Source: Aurifilum marmelostoma (taxonomy: Eukaryota > Ascomycota > Sordariomycetes > Diaporthales > Cryphonectriaceae). From it: 64,000 nucleotides of DNA. Below are positions 56,702 through 64,000 of the stretch, one piece after another. Each line of letters begins with the position of its first letter. Position 1 is the first letter of the stretch. The notes under the pieces were generated by a model. That model had not been told where the DNA came from, did not search any database, and saw only the letters and a program-made list of their open reading frames with translations. The stretch spans positions 3,100,001 through 3,164,000 of the forward strand of contig JAMXSV010000003.1 in assembly GCA_027559495.1 (NCBI GenBank), read 5' to 3'. The position numbers were made by a program, and so were the translations under genes.

Positions 56702-57150
56702 ATTTGAGGACAAAGAAAAGAATAGACGGTACAGCAAACAATCATAAAATAGAAGAATATAACCACCGTTGAGAAAAGGTATCATGTGCTGCTATAGGAG
56801 CGCAGGATGTCGAATACGTATCGCCTTGGCTAGGTTTATTCATTCACAAGGAATAAACACTTCACTTTTCTTGTCATGGATATTATTGACGTAGACATTC
56901 TTTGTGTTGTTGACGTTATCAAACCGGCAGTCTGCAAGCCTCGAAAAAGACCTATCGATATGAATAACTGACACAATCTCTTGATGTGACCTCAAAACAG
57001 TCAAGCAGTCTACAGATATCACCCCATGCGCATACTACTAGCCAGAAAGGCTCCTCATCCGGCTTGCTTCATATCGTACATAGACCCCAAACCACGGAAA
57101 AAGAGAGTAGTCCTCGCACCTTTCTCCCATCACCAAGATCGATGGACTTC
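56702..57150. other. Convergent intergenic
   Basis: This is the 3' flank of leucyl-tRNA synthetase and of the DDX60-like gene; nothing else is seen. Confidence 0.55.
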
Positions 57151-60100
57151 TTATGCCCCGATCTCCCTGAATTTCTGATCGAACTCCTGCTGAATCATCT
57201 CGAACATCCTGAGCACCCGCGGCAACCTCTTCTCCCCATCGCCATCCCAGGCAGGACCTGTAGCAGAATCAAAATTGCCAGTGTCAGAGCATGCTGATGG
57301 ATCCAGTGGGTTGGCAGCTTTCTCATCGTCATCATCACTCATATCGTCGTCCCATGAATCAGCGACCACGGCCTTCTTGCCTTTCTTTTGTGATTTGGTG
57401 ACCACGGCTGGTCTCTCGGGGAGTCCAGCCACCTGATGGGCTTGGTTGTCCAGTGAGCCGCCAGGGGCTGTGTCCTCTTCCTCCAATTGCTCTTGATAAG
57501 CGTCATCGGCATCTTGAATATCTATCATATCCATATCATCGCTTGCAGACGTGAAGTCCATGAAGTTGCGTAGACTCGTGACAATCGTGGCCAGCACCAA
57601 AGAGAAACCCTTCAGCCGATTCCAAACGTCGGCCCGCTTGATGTGATTGTCCCGCACAATGGCCTCTAGATCGCCATGCTTGTAAAAGTGGTATAGGTAG
57701 GCATTCCAAGGAGAATTGGTGTCGTCTGGGTATAGCGGAATAAAGGGGATTGCGGACTCCTCCAGGAATATCCCGCTGCGGGAGGTGCTGCAGAGCTCGT
57801 GGATGGAGTTGAAGGAGTCGTCTCTAAACCCGGACAGCGCTGCGAAGGGCGAGCGGACCTTTGTGGGTGGGAGGCTGGCATCCCCAATGATTCTATGTAC
57901 GGCCTCGTCGTCATAGCAGTCCTCAGGGATGCCAGCTTGAAGACCTGTGAAAGGTAGGGTCTGATCCGGTTTATTGGCCAAGTGCTGACTGACAAAGGCA
58001 AAAGCGTAGTTTTTGAAGATGTCAAGGGTTGTGCGATTATGGTCTCGCAAGATCTCCAAGGCTTTCTCTGGCAGAGGAGGTAGAAGTATGAATGATGGCA
58101 ACCTCTGAATAGTTTTCTCCCAGCTCTTGTTGATATTCCCAACTGGAACGCGGCAGAAGATATGAGACAAGATTAGCACAATTTTCTCAAGAGTGGCGTT
58201 GGTCGTAGCCTTTCTGTCGGCGCACAAGTCGTGGAAATAGCCTTCCTTCAGGAGCGAGTGAAAGGCGAAGACGGCGTTCTCGGTATAGTAAAGGTGTCCC
58301 ACCAGGCCGGCGAAATTCAAAGGCGTGCCGTCGCTCCCGAGGAGGTGTTGTTGGCGGAGATACTCGATAGAGAAGCGCACGTGGTGCTTGATGGACATCT
58401 TATCAGCTGGCCCACCGAGGTAGAGACGCGTCTGAGAAAGAAGGGACTGCACAGCCCGAACTGAAAATTCAGACGACTTGGTGTGATGCAAGAGACCCAG
58501 AGTCCTCAGGATGAGTGTAGTCGACAGAGGAAAGTGTCCACGAAGATCAGGCAGGCGGGACGACATGATCTCGTAACAACGATCATGCGACATGCCTGTG
58601 AATACAACATTACCCAGCAGGTCGAAGCCTCGGCGGCCAGCACGACCTGCAGCCTGGTGGTAGTTAAGACCCGTGAGGAAGACGGAATCTCCATAGAAGA
58701 CGACAGTCTTGCAGGGCATGTCTGTTAGTCGTTGGTTAGCACGCAACTGGTTCATTTTGCTCAGTCGCAGTATCTCCCTGGAAGGACTTACTGATGCCGA
58801 GGGCTAAGGTGCCCGTGGCGACAACGACCGTTAAGAAGCCCTTCCGGAAGAGCATTTCCACGACCTGACGATACTTGCGATTCATTCCAGCATGGTGGAC
58901 AGCCACTCCGCGTCTGAGAGCACCAATGAGCCGGGAGTCGATCTTCGCGAAGCTCAAAGAAGAGATTGTCTTCTCCAGTTCGGAAGGCGCAAACTTGGTC
59001 TCCTCAGCAAAGGAGAACATAGGACGCGGAGCCTGCGGGTCGAAGGTCGCCCAACGGCTGGAGATCGGCTCTTCTCGGCCGTCGTCTCGTGCCTCATCAT
59101 CTCGAATCTTGGCCTTGGACTTGGCTTTGTTTTGTTTCTCTTCGATGGCCCGCGCCTTGTCCTTGTTCTTTTTATATTTCTCAAAATCCCTCATCGTTTT
59201 CTCCCATTCCGGACTCGATGCCTTCCACGCGTCTTCCGCCTCGGAAAGCTGGGAGAGCAATCCGAATGCAATGACCTCACAATTAGTCCGGTCATAGTTG
59301 AACAAGATAGCAGGCAGGGCGCCCTGAGCGCGAAGATCACTGAGTAGAAATAGAGCATGCTTGCGAAGGTCGAGGCAGTCGGAGTCAGACGCGTTGTATG
59401 AAGGCCGAAGATCATTCAGGACAGCTTCGAATGGCGATGTTGGATCCGTCATCCACGACTCAAAGCTCTTCTTGAGGTGGGTCTCGTATTCCGCGACGTC
59501 AGCCTTTCGCACGATGTATTTGAGGGATGACTTGTCACAGCCTGCAATCCGCGGGAGTGCTGTGTCAGGTTTCAAGGATGGATCGAGAGGATGTGTGTCG
59601 GTCTGATGTTTGTCCATTGACTCCCACAGCGTGATACAGTCTCGGGCCTCGAGACTGAGGTCTTGGAGCGTCCCACGAGCCCGATTGACTATACTAGCCA
59701 TGGGGTGGACGTACGAAAATCGGCCTGAAGTACCACTGCTATCATCCAGTCCAGGAATTGGCAGCCTTTCGACAGGCGGGAGGCCGGCAACAGGGAACTT
59801 CTCTTGTGTCTGCGGCTTCCAGAAGAATTTTCGAAGGTCAGAGTATCGGGTCGAGTGAACAATCATCTCCAGAACGTTCCCCTTTGCCCTTTCAGAACCT
59901 TCAAGCCAGGCTTTGAACTCTCGTGGATTGCCTACTGTTGCAGATAGGGCAATGATAGGGCATGGGGCTAGGAGTAGCAGCTGCTCCCAGATGACACCGT
60001 CTTCTGCCTGTCCGATACAGTGTACCTCGTCAAAGATGACGCGCTCAACCCTTTGAGACCAAGACTTTGGTCCTTCAGCATTGGACGGCGCCATGAGCAT

Positions 60101-62629
60101 GATCTGGAGAATGTGGGGTACCGTGACCAGGACTTGACAACCAGTTGGATTGTTCACCCGATAGTCCCTTGTGTGAATCGCCCATACAGACTTGGCATTG
60201 CGAGTAAAGGACTTTCTGAAACGAGCCTGTATCTCAGCCGCAATCTGGTTAACGAGCGCCTTGGTTGGAGCCACGTATACCAAGACTCCATCGTCACTGT
60301 TTTTGAGAACCTTTCTCATGGCGTAGAAGGATATGAAGGTCTTTCCAGCGGAGGTGGGTGCCACGACGAACAAGCTCTTGTTAGCATCGATGGCGTCGAG
60401 GACCCTGCGCTGCCATGCGTCGGGATGGAAAGGCACGCGAGGATCAGAGGCAGGATCGAAGCTCCGCTCAAGGACTGGACCACAATACCGAAGCTGGAAG
60501 CTGATACTGGCAGGCACTTCAGGAAACCTGACGCTGCTGCCAGATCTGTTGAAGCGTTGTGCTGTGGACCACATGAGTGCTGCGATGTTCATGCCTATCG
60601 GGGATGACCGTCCTACCTTTGCCAAGATGTCGGCCAGGATGTTGCAAGCGTGCAGAGAAACCTCTGCCTCAATTGCATCTTTAGCGTGGTCCGGCATCCG
60701 ACTTAGGTACTTCATAACTCTGTTATATCGTCTGATGAGATTGGGCTCCGTGTCGATCTTCTCGCGCTCGTCTCTCCAGAGCTGTAGTGCGCTGTCGGCT
60801 TTGGTGCTGGCCTTTTCTCTTCTTCTGACCTCAGCAGCTTCTAAGGCAGACTTCTTCCCGATATTTGGTTTGTTCTTCTTGCCACCTTTCTTCGCAGTGG
60901 GTTTGGCAGACTGTTGCTCCTTCGAGGATCTGGCAGGATGCTGGATTGGCTCCTCCGCCCCTACAACAATGGTCTCCGGGTCGATCATCTTCCCAGTGGC
61001 ATTCGTCAGACTTGCAGAGTATTGGAGGTGGGTCGCCATGAATCTCTGCTCGCTTCTCAACTCCCACTTCGTCTTGATACGAGGAGGCCGCTTGGTATCG
61101 AGTGAAACACGCGAGTTGTGCCAGTGGGTGAGCTCCTTGGAAATCTTGGGCAGGGTGTCCCGCTCAGTCGCAGCGGCTGGTCTGATATGGACATCCTCGA
61201 GGTAGCCGTCCAGGATTGAGTGAGAGAATGGCAGCACAGTGTTCTCTCGCACGTCTTCGCATGCAGCATCAAATCCAGGCAGGGTTTGCTCCGGAGTTGG
61301 GCTGACCCACGACACAGCGACACCAGTGAGCTGCTTAATTTTGTGTGCAAAGCCGTGAGAATCAAGGTACAAAGACTTTGGGAGGATAGGTCTGCGCAAC
61401 TCCAAGCAGTCGAGTAATCTGCCATCTAGCAAGTCGAACGAGTCCCAGATAAGATCATTCGGCACGAGGTCGAGGACAGCCTTGCAATAACACGCAAAGT
61501 CTGAGACGAAATTGATCCGTGATGCGTTCTTGGATGGGCCTGAAATCGGCTCAACAGACCTTCGAGACAGTGGTAATCTCTTCAAGAGCACCAGATGAAC
61601 AATGTATTGGGCTGCCCAAGAGCTGAAATCTTGCGACTCTGGCCCATTGTCCTTGGCCATGGCACAAAGGGCATAGACCGCAGTGAGCTCACGGCTCGTA
61701 AGGGGACTGCCGTCCGCCCATGGAGTCCATCCCTGGGTCGATGTACGGATGTCGTCAAGAGAACAAGCATCAGAGAAAAGGACAGGTGGTTTATCGCCGA
61801 CTGATGGGTACGACAGGGGCAGCGCTTTCCAGGAGGACGATGGGATAACGACCGAGCAGTATACCTTGGATGAGCAGCTCAAGTGTCAGTATCAGGACGT
61901 GTAGAAGACACAAACTGACCAGGATTACACGTACCTTGGAGCTGGCGAACTCGATCTCATTAATGAATGCGAGGCTGAAGCCTCTGACTCCAAGCTGCCG
62001 CACGATGCTGAGATGTGTAGTGATATAGTCCCTCGAGAACGAGCCAAAGGTCTTGGCATCGAGGCAGAGAAAGAAGTGGACAGCATTCTCCTTGAGGTAC
62101 TGCTCGAAATCCGGGTCTTCCAAGCCTGCGAATTGGAAGCAGACCACGCCGCTTCCACTGCAGCTGGAATCGGGTATGGCAGCATGTGAGCGCTGAAGAT
62201 GACGCATCAAGATTGCGCGTATCAATAGATGTTTGTCTCTGAGGGGCACTGGAAGCGCGTCTTCGGGCAGGCATAGCTGCTCCTGGTCGCGGAACCAGAC
62301 AACATGAAAGTTGCAACCTCGTTCCTTGAGCTTCTGCAGGAAGCTCTCTACAGCGTGGACTGCATGGAGGATCTGAAAACCATCTGCTCAAACAAATTAG
62401 ATGCGTCAGGTCAGATCAAGCGACGTTGTGCATGAAACGAGCAGAGAGGAGCAGGCCTACCTTTGAGGTCAACGCGAGCCTGGTGAATGCAATGGAGCAT
62501 CAGTGCGTCACCATGAATGGCAAATAGCTCCTTGCCCGCGAAGTCGCCAATGAGGTCGACCTTGAGAGGGTTCAGTGCCTCGTACCAAGCGTCAATTGCT
62601 TCGTGAGCGTCTTCGGAGTAGGATGTCAT
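57151..62629 (-). CDS. DDX60-like Ski2-family RNA helicase
   Basis: Exons 62629-62461, 62383-61935, 61864-58792 and 58721-57151 give 1753 residues. Introns are 77, 70 and 70 bases. The N-terminal 200 residues (LIGDFAGKELFAIHGDAL, then DGFQILHAVHAVESFLQ and GCNFHVVWF) match the PIN-like region that opens DDX60 proteins. The helicase core has motif I VVAPTSAGKTF (about residue 711), motif II FDEVHCIG (about 817, the D-E-V-H form), motif III LSATVGNP and motif VI YHQAAGRAGRRGFD (about 1254). The last intron lies within the segment joining LALGI to NMPCKTVVF. A Lys-rich linker (KKGGKKNKPNIGKK) precedes the core and an acidic tail ends the protein. In animals DDX60 is an interferon-induced antiviral or translation factor; the fungal role is not known to me. 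Confidence 0.9.
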
Positions 62630-63321
62630 GATGATGCGTGGTTCTTGAGATGTTATTGTAAAGAAGGACGACCGAAGAAGGAGATGGGTGGGTTCAAATA
62701 CGCCGAGAGTTTTGTGAGTGGGTAGTGTGTTGAGGTGTTAAAGTGTTGATCTGACGCGTTGTGATTTGTTTGTTGGCCTGCAGGGAGCAGTGTGCGCTGC
62801 GCGTGCAGCAAGCAGGCCTCCTGCATGTGAGCGACGGCACGTTGGTAGACTGTATGTGACAATTGACCGCCCAGGCAGCAACGCGATTGCCCTGAGCGAC
62901 GCCTGCCAACCCCAACAGACCTTTGTGCATAGCCCTACCTGCATCGTGCAGGTGCAGATGGAGGCAGGCTCGACCCTCAGCGTCTGTACATGTAACCAAC
63001 AGCCTGAACTTCGAGGCGAGCCAGGAAACTTCCTGTCCACACTCGTCTCGGCAGGGCCAATGGAGTCCGCATGGTCAAACAGCACTTTTCGACCTGTTTA
63101 TCACACTTATCATTCCTTGACTCGCTCGTTGGTTGCGGCAATGTCTTTCAGTTTGTCAACGTGCAGCCCTGTTGGAACGAGCACATTTCCTCATTGAAAG
63201 GCTTTTAGATAACAGCCCTAGCGGAACGTTTCATGATCGATGTGTGATTATTGCCGCCTGCACAGGAAGTAACTCTGACCCAATATCAATGGTCTCGACT
63301 CTGTTCTAAGAACGAGGAAAA
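62630..63321. other. Intergenic, no gene seen
   Basis: This lies between the 5' end of the DDX60-like gene and the 3' end of the right-edge gene, both on minus. It probably carries the helicase promoter. Chance frames only. Confidence 0.55.
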
Positions 63322-64000
63322 TTAAAAGGCAGTGCATGCTAGTATCAGAGGCGAGAACATGGGGTATGTCTTGTGACGAAAGATGCCATCCACCGTCAAG
63401 GTATAGATGCCCTGCTCAGCCTCGTCCTGACGCTCAGACAGCTTCCATTCAAAGACGTGCGACCTAGCCTCGTTTGCAGTAAATTCGTGAAAGGCCCCTG
63501 GGATCACAGGCTTTGAGCTGTAGCGCACCGTCAGAGTCTTGAATGGGGCCGGTCCCTGGGGAGTTCTGCCGAGCAGGAATTGGTATATCTTAGTGGGCGC
63601 AAGGGGAATTCCGTCTGGGCTGAAGAGCTTGTCCTCGTCTTCGAAATCGTGGAAAAGCTCGAGATGTCGGAGCCGCTTGAAGCATGCCAGGGCACCGTAG
63701 ATGGGCTGCGGCCACGCGCCCTCTGGACAGAGATCCACAGACAGCTCCTCGATGTGTGGGCAGCCCCTTGAGATGGCCACCAGCTCCTCCGCACTGACGG
63801 ACTGGCCCCATTCTACCGGCAAAGGTCCTATTGTCTGGTGTATCTTCAGCTTGCGCAGGCTCGGCCCATGTCTCAACAGGTTGCCCAACCCGATGTGAAC
63901 AAACTTGCGGACAGTGATGGCTTCAAGAGGGCTCGTGACCTCATCATAAAATATCTGCAGATCTTCTCGCTGCTCCATGGCCTTAGCCCTGGGCGTACCC
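63322..64000 (-). CDS. Partial gene, LRR/F-box-like protein C-terminus
   Basis: The frame is open from the window's right edge to the stop at 63322. The first ATG inside is at 63978, but the frame continues upstream without a stop (codons for TPRAKA precede it), so the gene likely extends beyond the window. The 219 residues from that Met contain repeating Leu/Ile patterns such as HGPSLRKLKIHQTIGPL, then CPHIEELSVDLCP and FKRLRHLELFHDF. These look like leucine-rich-repeat turns of fungal F-box/LRR proteins. The N-terminal F-box, if present, would be outside. No signal peptide or membrane helix is seen. Family assignment is moderate. Confidence 0.6.
   Translation of the reverse strand, partial: GTPRAKAMEQREDLQIFYDEVTSPLEAITVRKFVHIGLGNLLRHGPSLRKLKIHQTIGPLPVEWGQSVSAEELVAISRGCPHIEELSVDLCPEGAWPQPIYGALACFKRLRHLELFHDFEDEDKLFSPDGIPLAPTKIYQFLLGRTPQGPAPFKTLTVRYSSKPVIPGAFHEFTANEARSHVFEWKLSERQDEAEQGIYTLTVDGIFRHKTYPMFSPLILACTAF

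Overview
The window is nuclear DNA of a filamentous ascomycete, most likely a Sordariomycete. The evidence is short GT..AG introns (mostly 55-160 bases) with CTNAY-type branch sites, low gene density, fungal-specific families (2EXR, FucP-type sugar permease, FWD-1-type F-box/WD40) and fungal housekeeping genes. I rebuilt exon-intron structures by hand from splice consensus, reading phase and remembered family conservation; no alignment or database search was possible.

Layout. Left edge: start of a minus-strand gene (rhomboid-like mitochondrial protein, weakly supported). 1.2-3.7 kb: a 2EXR-domain protein (+) and a secreted alpha/beta hydrolase (-, four exons). 3.7-6.3 kb: no gene I can support. 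6.3-8.3 kb: an Arg/Ser-rich conserved protein (+) and a very small three-exon gene (-). 10.5-12 kb: a serine beta-lactamase/esterase-fold protein (+). 13.7 kb: VPS60 (+). 15-18.4 kb: F-box/WD40 ubiquitin-ligase receptor (-). 20.7-21.9 kb: SAM-dependent methyltransferase (+). 25.9-29.2 kb: CDC24 Rho-GEF (+). 32.3-34.0 kb: FucP-type MFS permease (+). 35.3-36.0 kb: small secreted cysteine-rich protein (+). 36.6-40.6 kb: a 1184-residue orphan protein (-, six exons). 42.3-43.1 kb: glutathione S-transferase (+). 44.3-48.5 kb: EDE1 endocytic scaffold (+). 49.5-53.0 kb: frataxin (-), APS3 (+) and a small mitochondrial membrane protein (-). 53.0-56.7 kb: cytosolic leucyl-tRNA synthetase (+). 57.2-62.6 kb: DDX60-like helicase (-). 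Right edge: a partial gene (-).

The genes do not form a pathway or a biosynthetic cluster. Several act in membrane traffic (VPS60, EDE1, APS3) and polarity (CDC24), but they are ordinary dispersed housekeeping genes. The accessory-looking part is 32-43 kb: sugar permease, secreted candidate effector, orphan repeat protein, GST.

The observations most worth a second look are: three genes whose frames would be repaired by removing one C from a C/G homopolymer (left-edge gene, CDC24, APS3); a fungal DDX60-like helicase with its N-terminal region intact; the orphan protein with a C/H-rich module and a degenerate tandem repeat; an F-box/WD40 protein whose seventh blade is displaced by a long low-complexity insertion; and a 94-residue gene with no exon long enough to stand out.
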